Origin: UBA4742 sp963773335
Lineage (GTDB): Bacteria; Actinomycetota; Acidimicrobiia; Acidimicrobiales; Acidimicrobilacustridaceae
Reading direction: 5' to 3'
Length of the DNA stretch: 64,000 nt
Assembly: GCA_963773335.1 (NCBI GenBank)
Contig: CAVZAT010000004.1
Location: 1,612,001 to 1,676,000 of the forward strand
In this document: one piece after another, positions 52,357 through 61,411 of the stretch
How positions within the stretch are numbered: position 1 is the first letter of the stretch
Layout of the letters: every line of letters begins with the position of its first letter
Program-made: the position numbers and the translations under genes
Notes under the pieces: model-generated
Database searches by the model: none
What the model saw: only the letters and a program-made list of their open reading frames with translations
Told to the model about the DNA's origin: nothing

Positions 52357-52803
52357 CTAGAGCCCCCTGCTCTGCAGATACGACGTGATGAGATTCACAG
52401 CTACATCTCTTCCCATCGACGCGATGGCATCGCGGACCTTGGTGAGCTTGGTCTTCTCGTCGGCTTCCGGGGCAGCCGCGATCTGCTGATCGAGCAGCTG
52501 CAACAGGGCGTCGTAGTTGTCGTCCGCTGGCCACTGGCCGATGATCCGGCTGCCTCGCTCGAGCAAGATCAGGTTCCAGACAGAGTGATGTTCAACAGGG
52601 CCGCTGTGACGCGAGATCTCCCCACTCACCAGTCCGGCCATGAACATGCGCTCCAGTTCATGATCGACCTTTAGAGCCGTCGTACCGATGGCGTCGGCTA
52701 TGTCGCCCAGGCTCGGCATCACGCTGTCCGATCGATCGTCCTCGTGCCCTGCAGTCCACTCGAGGATCGGAATCACCACGCTGGTCCAGGTGTCGTCCGC
52801 CAT
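52357..52803 (-). CDS. Uncharacterised protein, winged-helix-like N-terminus
   Basis: This 148-residue protein has a possible winged helix (LGDIADAIGTTALKVDHELERMFMAGLVSG), a strand pair (WNLILLERGSRIIGQWP) and a helical tail (LLQLLDQQIAAAPEADEKTKL). The pattern recalls small phage or defence-island proteins, but no family can be assigned. It lies alone between two boundary repeats. Confidence 0.5.
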   Translation of the reverse strand: MADDTWTSVVIPILEWTAGHEDDRSDSVMPSLGDIADAIGTTALKVDHELERMFMAGLVSGEISRHSGPVEHHSVWNLILLERGSRIIGQWPADDNYDALLQLLDQQIAAAPEADEKTKLTKVRDAIASMGRDVAVNLITSYLQSRGL

Positions 52804-52878
52804 GCCGGGAAGGCTAGCGAGTCACGAGTCGGGCATCCCAGGTGGCACCGTCAGGCAGGCTTGGCTCCCTGTTGAAGC

Positions 52879-52900
52879 GCCGATGTGCCGTTCGGGCGTC
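52879..52900 (-). repeat. Cassette-boundary repeat 9 (inverted orientation)
   Basis: GCCGATGTGCCGTTCGGGCG: complement of the AACGGCAC core, between divergent genes. Confidence 0.5.
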
Positions 52901-52925
52901 GCTGGGTGTGCGAGGCTTCGACTCG

Positions 52926-53537
52926 GTGGAGGTGGACCCGAGCCTGCAGCAGAGCAAGAGTCGCGTAGACCTCCGGAGTCGAGCGGCGCTAGTGATCGTG
53001 GCGCTGGCAAGCCTGCTTTCTGCCTGCAGTTCCAGCACCCACTCCCCAGCAACCATGACGACAATCGCGGCACGGGCGAGGTACCCGAATTCGGTACGTC
53101 AGCTATGCGAGCGAGTCACCAGCCGCGATGCCGAGGTCGTCCTAGGCACGTCGGCTCAGCTGGTCGCCCCCGGTTCAGCGCCCCGTGCTACGGCCTGTCG
53201 GTATGCCCCAGTTGTGGCCCCATCCAGTTCCGCCGGGGAAGTCGGCGGACACGCCGCGGGCTCGCTGACCCTCGGGTACCTCCCAGCCCAAGCCTTGAAG
53301 GTCAGCACGTCGAGCTACATGGCCAAAGAGGAATCCGTCTACCGGGACGCCGCGCACGGCTTCGGGCTCCGTCCCGTCACTGACCTCGGGGTACCCGCCT
53401 TCTGTGGCACCTCCGCTGGGAGCGCAGCGGCCCCCGCAATGGTGAGCCTCGACCTCGCTGATGGAGTCATGTGGGCCACGGCTCCCACCTGTGACCAGGC
53501 CATTGCTGCCATCCGGGACTCTGTGGAAGCCGGATAG
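52926..53537 (+). CDS. Lipoprotein, DUF3558-like
   Basis: A signal sequence with lipobox (ALVIVALASLLSACSSST) precedes a domain with CERVTSRDAEVVLGTSAQLV, TACRYAPV and a late CGTSAG. This is the DUF3558-like pattern of mycobacterial-type lipoproteins in which Cys residues bound a small domain. It is about 203 residues from the first usable GTG; the exact start is uncertain. Function is unknown. Confidence 0.6.
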   Translation: MEVDPSLQQSKSRVDLRSRAALVIVALASLLSACSSSTHSPATMTTIAARARYPNSVRQLCERVTSRDAEVVLGTSAQLVAPGSAPRATACRYAPVVAPSSSAGEVGGHAAGSLTLGYLPAQALKVSTSSYMAKEESVYRDAAHGFGLRPVTDLGVPAFCGTSAGSAAAPAMVSLDLADGVMWATAPTCDQAIAAIRDSVEAG

Positions 53538-53578
53538 CCGGGCCGCACAGACCGGCTCTCAGGTGGACGGTGAAGAGC

Positions 53579-53602
53579 GCCGACGTGCCGTTCGGGCGCC
53601 GT
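53579..53602 (-). repeat. Cassette-boundary repeat 10 (inverted orientation)
   Basis: CGCCGACGTGCCGTTCGGGC, complement of repeats 2 and 7, between convergent lipoprotein genes. Confidence 0.55.
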
Positions 53603-53644
53603 GCACGACGCCATGCGGCACCGGGTCGATCGCTGGTGGGTGAC

Positions 53645-54295
53645 CTACTGGCCGAGGTGCTCGGCGGCCTTGCGATAGCCGTCTTCGACCAGCTTGTCGA
53701 GGAGGCCGGTGTCCGGTTGTCGGACGCCGAGGGAGAACAACACGAGATATCGAGAGCCGAGTTGAGTACCAACCTCGTAGACGTAACGCCAGCCCTTTGG
53801 CCTGGACGGGTCCTGAATCACGACGGCTGACCCGTGCGTCCCGACCGTCGGCGCCGCCAGCGGCAGCGCCTGAAGATGGTCGCCGCCCGTGCTGGTCACG
53901 GGACAGGGCGGCTTCGACCGCACCGAGCTTTCCGCGGTGCGCAGCCGGGCGAGGTCACCCGGGAGGTACTCCTCGATGCGTTCGCCGAAGATCGGTCCGT
54001 CCTGCGGGTTGGTCGTCCATGCGGCGTACGCCTTCTGCTGGATGGGCGGCAGGGGCGGGAGCGGGTCCCCGCACACCGACGTTGAGCTGAGATGCTCGCC
54101 GGACGCGGCTTCGGGATACACCGCCCACGGGCCGGTGAGTTCCTGTCGGTCAAGCAACGCAGCCGCGAGTTGCCTTGCGGTGACTTGCCCGGTCACCGTG
54201 GTCGTGGCAGCCGCACGGCTGGACCCGTGGCTCGAGCAGGCCGTGAGGATGGCCCCAGCGAGCACCAGAATGAGTCCCGACCGCCACCGCTCCAT
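53645..54295 (-). CDS. Lipoprotein of unknown function
   Basis: This 216-residue protein has lipobox LAGAILTACSSHG, then RQLAAALLDRQELTGPWAVYP, SVCGDPLPPLPPIQQKAYAAW and RYVYEVGTQLGSRYLVLFSLGV. The pattern resembles sensor-like actinobacterial lipoproteins (PknH/LpqH-like extracellular domains), but this is weak. It lies alone between two boundary repeats. Confidence 0.55.
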   Translation of the reverse strand: MERWRSGLILVLAGAILTACSSHGSSRAAATTTVTGQVTARQLAAALLDRQELTGPWAVYPEAASGEHLSSTSVCGDPLPPLPPIQQKAYAAWTTNPQDGPIFGERIEEYLPGDLARLRTAESSVRSKPPCPVTSTGGDHLQALPLAAPTVGTHGSAVVIQDPSRPKGWRYVYEVGTQLGSRYLVLFSLGVRQPDTGLLDKLVEDGYRKAAEHLGQ

Positions 54296-54327
54296 CACCC
54301 AAGTTTGCCAGCCCGGGCACCGCCCCG

Positions 54328-54343
54328 ATGTGCCGTTATGGCG
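54328..54343 (-). repeat. Cassette-boundary repeat 11 (inverted orientation)
   Basis: GATGTGCCGTTATGGCG, complement of an AACGGCAC core, between divergent lipoprotein genes. Confidence 0.5.
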
Positions 54344-54367
54344 CGTGGTCTCTGTCACACTCGTGTG

Positions 54368-55195
54368 ATGGCTGGAACGGGATGGTGGCACCTCCTGAAT
54401 CGAGGTTCGCGCCCATTCGCCGTCGTGACCGTTGCGATCGCAGCGCTGACCTTGGTCGCATGCGGCGCCTCGCCGATCCAGCGGGCGACAACCACGACTC
54501 TGGCTGACTCTCGGGCACCATCGGCGTCTGAGCCCGTGGTCACCTCCACCACGACGCTGTCGAGGTTGGCCAACCCGGTAGCCCTTGGGCCGACACCAGC
54601 GGGAGCCACCCTTACCATCGACTCCCTCCGACCATTTGCTGGTGCGACCACGACGGTGATGACGACTGGCTGTCCAACCGGAGACATCGTCTTGCTTGGC
54701 GTCATCAGCGACAGTCCGGCAGTCCCGGACGAGTCGATCTTCGGCGGTCCTGCGGTGACCGGCCCCAAGTGGACCTACGAGTTCGCCTTCCCGGCCGCCG
54801 TCGTAGGCCCGGCCCACCTCATCGGGTCGTGCGAGGACCCGTCGACCGGAACGCAACCGTTCGCCTTCAACCCGCTCGCCATCGATATACAGACGAACCG
54901 GCGGCTCGCGGTCCTGCCCACCAGCAACGCCGCCCCAGGGTCGACACTTGTCATCACCTCGCACGGTCCTGGCTGCGATCAGACTTCATCGGTGGAGATC
55001 AGCCTCCACCTCGCCTCCACCTGGGTCTATCCCACCCCGACCATCACCGGCGACCAACAGAGCCAATGGCGAGCAACACTCACCCTTCCCTCGGACCTCC
55101 AGCCCGGCAGCTACACCCTTACTGCTGAATGCACCCACCCGCGGGAAGTCACCGCCATCTACCCGCCCGCCACGATCACAATTGGTCACCGCTGA
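54368..55195 (+). CDS. Lipoprotein with Ig-like exported domains, unknown
   Basis: The 275-residue protein has a signal and lipobox (FAVVTVAIAALTLVACGAS), a Thr/Ser linker, then two beta-rich units. Each ends in a Cys-containing strand (TTGCPTGDIVLLG...HLIGSCED; SHGPGCDQTSSVEI...TLTAECTHP). They look like Ig-like surface domains. No catalytic motif is present. Confidence 0.55.
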   Translation: MAGTGWWHLLNRGSRPFAVVTVAIAALTLVACGASPIQRATTTTLADSRAPSASEPVVTSTTTLSRLANPVALGPTPAGATLTIDSLRPFAGATTTVMTTGCPTGDIVLLGVISDSPAVPDESIFGGPAVTGPKWTYEFAFPAAVVGPAHLIGSCEDPSTGTQPFAFNPLAIDIQTNRRLAVLPTSNAAPGSTLVITSHGPGCDQTSSVEISLHLASTWVYPTPTITGDQQSQWRATLTLPSDLQPGSYTLTAECTHPREVTAIYPPATITIGHR

Positions 55196-55253
55196 CCGAC
55201 CAACTCGCGGCGGTCTAGGCCGCACCGAACCGGCGTTATACGGGTGATCGGTG

Positions 55254-56528
55254 TCAAGGTGGCTCCTGCGGCTCGGTCGAGGAGGGTGTTGAAGAGGGCG
55301 ACTCGTCGGGTTGGTGATGGGCGCGGCGTGGTCGCGTTGGCGGAGGAGGACGGGGACGAACTCGGGTCCGGTGTCGAAGTAGGTGCAGGTCTCGCAGGCG
55401 GATTCCATGCGGCAGTCGAGTTCGACGGGTCGGGTGCAGAGGCCGTTGCCGAGCATGCGGGCGTGGGTTTGGCGGCGGAGTTTGGCCATGCGCGTCGGTC
55501 TCGAGTCCGGCGGGGAGGCCGGTGTGGCCGTAGAGGGCGTCGATCTGGGCGCTGACGGCTGCGTATTCGTCGGCGACGACGCGGTCGGCGATGCGGGCGT
55601 AGGTGAGGGTCATCTCCATGGAGCGGTGCCCGAGCAGCGCGGCGATGGCTTCGAGGCGCATGCCCCGGTTGATGGCCTGGGTGGCGAGGGTGTGGCGGAG
55701 CTGGTGGGGGTGGACGCGGTCGATGCCGGCGTGTCGGGCGACTCGTGGCGACGATGCGGTCCGACGTGTGTCGGTCGATGGTGCCGCGGTGATCGGCGAT
55801 GAGTCGCCGGTGCCGGCGGATGTGGTCGACGTTGTCGCGGTCCAGTCGCCGAGGAGGTCGACGAGGTCGGGGTGCAGGGGGATGTAGCGGTCGTTGCGGA
55901 GTTTGCCGACCGGGACGCGCAGCCAGTCGTGCGTCGCCGATGCGGGTGACGGCGTCGGCGGCGAGGTCGCACAGCTCGCTGGCGCGTAGGCCGGTGCGGG
56001 CGAGGATCTCGACGACGAGCCGGTCGCGGGGGTCGGTGGCGGCGCGGGCGGCGGCCATGAGCTTGGCGGCAGCCGCGGTCGTCGAGGAACTTCGGGAGCG
56101 GTTCGGGTCGGGGTGGGATGTCGCCGGCGAGGATCGGGTTGCGGATGGGGGCGTCGGGCCAGTCCCACTCGATGAGCCGCTCGAAGAAGATGCGCATCAT
56201 CCGCAGCCGTTGGCGTTGCGTGTTCTTAGCCAGGGTCGGCGGCTTTGGTGCCGGGCCGGCGGGCGAGCCACACCTTGAAGTCCTCGATGTCGTCGCGGCT
56301 GATGTCGGCGACGCCCGCGACGTCGGTGTGGTCGACCAGCCAGCCCGCCAACTGGCGCAGCGTGCCGTCGGCGGACGTCGACGCTGCGCGGCGCCAAGGA
56401 CGTGGCCGCCTGGGAGAGGTAGCGGCCCATGGTGGCGGCCAGCTGCGGGGCCCGGGCGCCGATGGTCGGCCCATTCGAGCTCGGCACGCGAGTTCGGCGG
56501 CTGGGCGGCGGGCAGCGGCGGCGCTCAT
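55254..56528 (-). CDS. Tyrosine recombinase (second of pair), many frame breaks
   Basis: Segments in successive registers read ADISRDDIEDFKVWLARRPG (core-binding), MRIFFERLIEWDWPDAPIRN, RLVVEILARTGLRASELCDL (catalytic Arg), VPVGKLRNDRYIPLHPDLV, HPHQLRHTLATQAINRG (His, Arg), ALLGHRSMEMTLTYARIAD (Tyr). A Cys-rich tail follows: GLCTRPVELDCRMESACETC with YFDTGPEF. At least five indels are needed. The Cys tail is usual for TnpB-like recombinases of Tn554-type elements. Confidence 0.6.
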
Positions 56529-57536
56529 CGGGTCATCTCCTGCGGTGCCCAGGAACTGGTCGAGCGTGGCGGTGTCGATGTCGATGAGATCGGCGGCTGG
56601 CGGTATTGGTCGGCCAGCCAGTCGTCGGTGAGGTGCAGGTAGATGCGGGTCGACTCGATCGAGCGGTGACCGGCCTGGGCTTGGACCGCCTCGAGGGCCA
56701 TGCCCGCTTCGCGCAGCGGGTCAGACAGGTGTGGCGCAACTGATGGCAGGTGCCCCGGGTCAGCCCGGCCCGGCGGCGGGCGCCGGCCAGGATCTCGTCG
56801 AGACCTTCCGCCGACAGCGGCTGGCCCGCGCCGGGGCCCTTTCAACGCCACGAACACTCGGTCCGTCGAACACGGTCGGGGGCGTTCGTCGTGCAGGTAG
56901 TCGCCGACCGCGGCGAAGAACCGATTCGCGATCGGCACCACCCGTTGGTGGCCGCCTTTGCCGTCGGCGATGAACACTCGCCGTTCGCCGACCCGCACGT
57001 CGCTCAGGCGCAACCCCAGGACCTCGCAGCGGCGCAGGCCGCCTAGCACCATCGCCAGGACCATCGCCCGGTCCCGGCTGGTGCGCAGCGACCCCAGCAA
57101 CGCGTCGACCTCGCCCGGCGCCAGGATCTTCGGCAGCGTCCGCGGCACCCGCACCAACGGCACCGTCCGGGAACGCTCGAGCCGCCCGCCCGGCGGCGTG
57201 GACAGACCCCGCGGCACCGGGTTTGCGGCCGCACCGCGTGTCGCCCCGTGCGACCAGATACGCGTACAAGCCCGACACCGACGACAGCCGCCGGGCGATC
57301 GTGCGCGCCGACAAGCCCGACTCGCCGATCCGCCAGCCGGACCACCGTGCGATCGCCGCGCTGACGCGGCCAGGAAGCTCGAACACGTCGGCCGGCGTCA
57401 CCTCCACCGGGTCCTTGTCGACCACCGAGAAGAACATCTTCAGATCGAACGCGACCGCCCGCAGTCGTGTTCGGTCGGGCCCGACCCGCGACGAACTCCA
57501 GGTAACGATCGACCAGCGGGTCGCCCAACTCATAGC
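56525..57536 (-). CDS. Tyrosine recombinase (first of pair), frame breaks
   Basis: Segments read GDPLVDRYLEFVAGRARPNT, LSARTIARRLSSVSGLYAYL, TLPKILAPGEVDALLGSLRT, MVLGGLRRCEVLGLRLSDV (catalytic Arg), DGKGGHQRVVPIANRFF, and late MRHTCLTRCAKRAWP with GHRSIESTRIYLHLTDDWL (His, Tyr). At least three indels are present. The end overlaps the start of the second recombinase (ATGA). It resembles XerD-like TnpA recombinases. Confidence 0.6.
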
Positions 57537-57730
57537 CGCACCTCCCCCGGCAGCCACCGATGAGCGGACAAGACACGGAGACCAGGTCATCCCGCGCACG
57601 CCTCCCAGCGCCCAGCGAGATGCACGCGGATGCACGAAGGATCACCCGTGTATTAGGCGTTAGGGCCTCCGCTGAGGCCGCGGGTTCGGTGTTCGGGCGG
57701 CCTGTGGAGGGATCTTACGAGTCTCCCTGG

Positions 57731-58459
57731 TCAGGGCTCCGGAGGGCTCCCCGGGGTGGCTCGGACGGCGGGTCGGTAGCCGGCGTCAGCCAGCCAAGCC
57801 CGGGCCCGGCCCCGTTGCCGATCTTCGGTGAACGCGTACCAGCGGTCGAGTTCGTCGGGCCAACGGCGGATGGTGTCGCGGAAGCGTCGGAAGGCTCCGG
57901 AGCCGGTGATGGCCTTTTCGAGCCGGGCCACCTGATCGGGGTCGGTGAGCGTGTCGATGAAGATCTCCATGTCCTGGTAGCCGTCCCGGGAGCCCTGCCC
58001 GAAGACCACCAGCCACCGGTCCGGATCCTCCGCGTCATCAGGGTCGAACAACCCCGAGTCGATGCTGTTCTCGAGGACCGCCTCGATCCAGACGACGCCG
58101 GTGGTGAGATCGATCCGCCCTTCGTTCTCACCGGGGTTGCCCTCGAGGATCAAGGCCAGTTCCTCCAGGTCGATCGTCAAAGGGGCAAGCGCCAAGGCCG
58201 GTCGGCGTCCAAGTGCCGCCTCGAGCTGGTCGGCAAGCTCGTCGTCTCCGTCCCAGAACCGGCCCCGCAGGTCCTCGACGAGCTTCGCCGCCAACTCGGC
58301 AGCCCCCTCCGCATGTTGGGCCAGCGCGTGCAACAGCCCGTCACCGAGCAGCTGGAGCACGTCGTCGGGCGTCAGCATTGGGGCGAGGTCGACCACCGCC
58401 TGGCCACCCCCCCGGTACACCGCGCCGCGGAGCTGCCTGCATCGATCTCGAGCGTCCAT
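57731..58459 (-). CDS. UPF0158-like protein
   Basis: The 242-residue protein has LTIDLEELALILEGNPGENEGRIDLTTGVVWIEA, DPDRWLVVFGQGSRDGYQDMEIFIDTL and a C-terminal FRRFRDTIRRWPDELDRWYAFTEDRQRGRARAWLADAGYRP, the pattern of the UPF0158 family (unknown function). It lies between the recombinase module and a divergent gene. Both are intact in frame, unlike the region to the left. Confidence 0.65.
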   Translation of the reverse strand: MDARDRCRQLRGAVYRGGGQAVVDLAPMLTPDDVLQLLGDGLLHALAQHAEGAAELAAKLVEDLRGRFWDGDDELADQLEAALGRRPALALAPLTIDLEELALILEGNPGENEGRIDLTTGVVWIEAVLENSIDSGLFDPDDAEDPDRWLVVFGQGSRDGYQDMEIFIDTLTDPDQVARLEKAITGSGAFRRFRDTIRRWPDELDRWYAFTEDRQRGRARAWLADAGYRPAVRATPGSPPEP

Positions 58460-59159
58460 CCTTCTTAGCTCCCCTCGTCTCGCGCCGGTGCACAGCATCC
58501 CAAAGCCCGGGGCTCGGCGACGGGCCAGACTGGGGTCGGTGTTCACCATCCATGCCACCCGCAAGCTCCTCGACCGGGTCAAACAACCCATCACAGACCC
58601 CGCGGCGGCGCCGACCACCGCCCTGGGGGACTGGTATGCCACCGCCCTGTTCTGGCAACCGCAGGTGGCACTGCTGGTCAACGAGACGACGCTGATCCCG
58701 GTGCTGATGCCCTTGGCACCGGCTTCGACCCTCATCCATCGGTTTCCTGAAGCGCTCGGAACCAACCTCCGGGCCCACGGCATCGACCAGGGCTTCATCG
58801 AGAGGGAACTCGCCGCCATGGGCGAAGGTCGGTACGCCAAGACCGCCAGCCGCAGCGTGGTGGGTGTGATGAATGAGTGGGCCTATTTCTCCAACGCCTA
58901 CCGCGGTGATCGGGGAGCCGACGATCTCGTCGCACTTGCCCTCCAGGTTTCGCAGGTTCCGTGTGGACCACTGTCGGCGGCCATGAGATCGTGCCCGGAG
59001 GCGGCCAAGTAGCTGCCCGGGCGTGGCCAACAGAACTGCCCGCTGGTGGTCAGTGGTTCTGCCCTTGTTGATGTCGGTTGCCTGCTGGGGTCCGCCCGGT
59101 GGGTGCCCCTCCTGGATCGACTGGTCGGTGCTGACCAGACCGTCGACCAGGAGAGGCAT

Positions 59160-60641
59160 GTGAAGTCTTACGAGGAAGTCATGGAGATTCTTGAAGCATT
59201 CGATCTGACGCGATCGTTCCGCGACGCGGCGGAGCTGGCGGGGTGCTCGCATCACACCGTCGCCGACTGGGTCGCCAAGCGCGACCGGGGCGAGCTGCCC
59301 GTGCCGGGCGAGATCACCGAACGACCGAAGCTGATCGACCCGTTCTTGGCCAAGATCGAGGAGTGGGTCGACCGGTCCGACGGCAAGATCCGCGCTGATG
59401 TCGTGTTCGACCGCCTCGTCGCGGTCGGCTTCGCCGGGTCGGCGCGCACGGTGCGTCGGGCCGTCGCCCGGGTGAAGGGCAACTACAAGCGGGGGAACCG
59501 GCGGGTGTATCGGCCGTGGATTGCTGAGCCGGGCATGTGGGCGCAGTGGGACTGGGGCAAGGGCCCGATCATCGGGGGGCGGGCCACGAATCTGTTCTGC
59601 GCCTGGTTCGGGTGGTCACGGTTCCGGGTCGTGATCCCAACCTGGGACCGCACGATGGCCACGGTGATCGGCTGTTTGGACCGGGCGATGCGCGCCGCGG
59701 GCGGGGCGCCGACGTACTGGCTGACCGACAACGAGAAGACGGTGACGGTTGATCACGTGGCCGGGGTCCCGGTCCGGAACCCGGCGGTCGTCGCGGCCGG
59801 TCACCACTACGGGGTCACGATCGCGACGTGCGTCCCGTTCGATCCCGAGTCCAAGGGCGGCGTGGAAGCGACCGTGCGGATCGCGAAGGCGGACCTGGTC
59901 CCGACCGACGCCAACCTCCGTCCCGGCTACCGGGACTGGGCTGAGCTGGTCGATGCGTGTGACGCGTTCATGGTCGAGGTCAACGGCCGCCCGCACCGGG
60001 CCACCCGGCGGCCCCCGGTCGAGATGCTCGCTGAGGAGCAACGCCACCTGCACCGGTTGCCCGACGTCGGCTACACCGCCTGCTTCGGCCAGACCCGGCG
60101 GGTGTCGTGGTCGGCCACGATCAGCTTCGGCGGGGTCACCTACTCGGTCCCGCACACTCTCGCCGATGAGACGGTGTGGGTCCGGGTCGAGGGCGATGAG
60201 CTCGTCGCCACCCACCTGGCCGGGCGAGGCGCCACCGAAGTCGCCCGCCACCGGTTGTCGACACCGGGGCACCCGATGATCGACGACGCTCACTACCCGC
60301 CCCGGCCCGCCGGACCCCTCGGGCGCGAGCCCAAGGCCGCCAACCCGGCCGAAGCCGCGTTCCTCGAGCTGGGCGACGGCGCCCGGACGTGGCTGATCGA
60401 GGCCGGCGCCGCGGGCGCCAGCCGGGTCAAAGCCAAGATGGCCGAGGCCGTTGAGCTCGCCGCCCTCCACGGCACCGACCGGGTCGACTGGGCGCTCGGT
60501 CACGCCGCCACCTTCGCTCGCTTCGACGACGGCGACATCGCCTCGATCCTCACCGCGCACCCCGCCGGCGAGCACCGACGCGCCGGCGAGGGCCACTCGC
60601 TCCAAGACGGCACCCGCGTCTGGGAAGACTTCGGCCGATGA
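59160..60641 (+). CDS. istA: IS21-family transposase IstA
   Basis: The product has 493 residues: an N-terminal helix-turn-helix (ILEAFDLTRSFRDAAELAGCSHHTVADWV), DDE catalytic domain with WAQWDWGKGP (Asp), APTYWLTDNEKTV (Asp) and DPESKGGVEATVRIAKADL (Glu), then a C-terminal beta barrel (SWSATISFGGVTYSVPHTLA). GTG at 59160 has AGGAGAGG just upstream. It overlaps istB by 4 bases. Confidence 0.9.
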   Translation: MKSYEEVMEILEAFDLTRSFRDAAELAGCSHHTVADWVAKRDRGELPVPGEITERPKLIDPFLAKIEEWVDRSDGKIRADVVFDRLVAVGFAGSARTVRRAVARVKGNYKRGNRRVYRPWIAEPGMWAQWDWGKGPIIGGRATNLFCAWFGWSRFRVVIPTWDRTMATVIGCLDRAMRAAGGAPTYWLTDNEKTVTVDHVAGVPVRNPAVVAAGHHYGVTIATCVPFDPESKGGVEATVRIAKADLVPTDANLRPGYRDWAELVDACDAFMVEVNGRPHRATRRPPVEMLAEEQRHLHRLPDVGYTACFGQTRRVSWSATISFGGVTYSVPHTLADETVWVRVEGDELVATHLAGRGATEVARHRLSTPGHPMIDDAHYPPRPAGPLGREPKAANPAEAAFLELGDGARTWLIEAGAAGASRVKAKMAEAVELAALHGTDRVDWALGHAATFARFDDGDIASILTAHPAGEHRRAGEGHSLQDGTRVWEDFGR

Positions 60642-61411
60642 CCGCCCCCGCCAGCGCCATCACCGATGAGGTCGTGGACCTGTTGCGCCAGCTCCGCCTG
60701 CCGCACATGCGCCGCCACGCCCCCGACCTCCTCGCCACCGCCAAAGCCCAGCGCTGGGAACCCGCCGAAGCGATCCGGGCCCTGCTCGCCGAAGAGCTCG
60801 CCGGCCGCCAAGCCTCATCGGTCGGCACGAGGCGCAAAGCGGCCGGGTTCCCCACCGGCAAGACCTTCGAGAGCTGGGACGAGACCACCTCATCGATCCC
60901 GCCGCCCACCCAGCGGTCGCTGCGCACCCTCGAATGGGTCAGCGAACACGAGAACCTCGTCGTGTGCGGCCCTTCCGGGACCGGCAAGTCCCACCTCCTC
61001 GAAGCCCTCGGTCACGCCGCGGTCGACGCCGGCGCCCACGTATCGTGGTTCTCCCTCGAGAGCCTCGGCGCGCTGTTCCGCCGCCACCGAGCCGATGACA
61101 CCACCGGCCGCGCCATCCGCAAGATCATGCGCGCCGACCTCATCTGCATCGACGACATCGGCCTGCTGCCGGTCAGCACCGAGACCGCCGAAGCGCTCTA
61201 CCGCGTCGTCGACGCCGCCTACGAACGCCGCGCCATCGCCCTCTCGTCGAATCTGCACCCCGCCGGCTTCGACGAGCTCATGCCCAAGACCATCGCCAAC
61301 GCCACCGTCGACCGGCTCCTCCACCACGCCCACATCGTCATGACCACCGGCGACTCGATCCGCCTAACCCAGGCCACGACCGGCAAGGGGGTGAAGCCCC
61401 TCGACCGATGA
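60638..61411 (+). CDS. istB: IS21-family helper ATPase IstB
   Basis: This 257-residue AAA+ protein has a helical N-terminal domain (LLRQLRLPHMRRHAPDLLATA), Walker A VVCGPSGTGKSHLLEAL, Walker B LICIDDIGLLPVS, and sensor region ALSSNLHPAGFDELM. It is coupled to istA through ATGA. Confidence 0.9.
   Translation: MTAPASAITDEVVDLLRQLRLPHMRRHAPDLLATAKAQRWEPAEAIRALLAEELAGRQASSVGTRRKAAGFPTGKTFESWDETTSSIPPPTQRSLRTLEWVSEHENLVVCGPSGTGKSHLLEALGHAAVDAGAHVSWFSLESLGALFRRHRADDTTGRAIRKIMRADLICIDDIGLLPVSTETAEALYRVVDAAYERRAIALSSNLHPAGFDELMPKTIANATVDRLLHHAHIVMTTGDSIRLTQATTGKGVKPLDR

Larger units (their letters stand above)
55236..57655 (-). mobile_element. Two-recombinase, Tn554-like module
   Basis: Two adjacent tyrosine recombinase genes on the minus strand are bracketed by an inverted repeat: TTATACGGGTGATCG at the left and, reversed, TAATACACGGGTGATC at the right. 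The paired recombinases and the Cys-rich tail of the second recall Tn554 TnpA/TnpB. The outer flanks look like the two halves of a cassette-boundary repeat (CGAACCGGCG and GGCGTTAGGGC). Confidence 0.5.

Noticed and set aside
44449..54343. The regularly occurring AACGGCAC repeats as a CRISPR array
   Set aside because: The spacing is hundreds of bases to over 1 kb, genes lie between the copies, both orientations occur, and no cas genes are present.
55254..57536. The recombinase pair as an integron integrase (IntI)
   Set aside because: I cannot see the IntI-specific insert near the second catalytic region. The two adjacent genes and the Cys-rich tail fit Tn554-type recombinases better.
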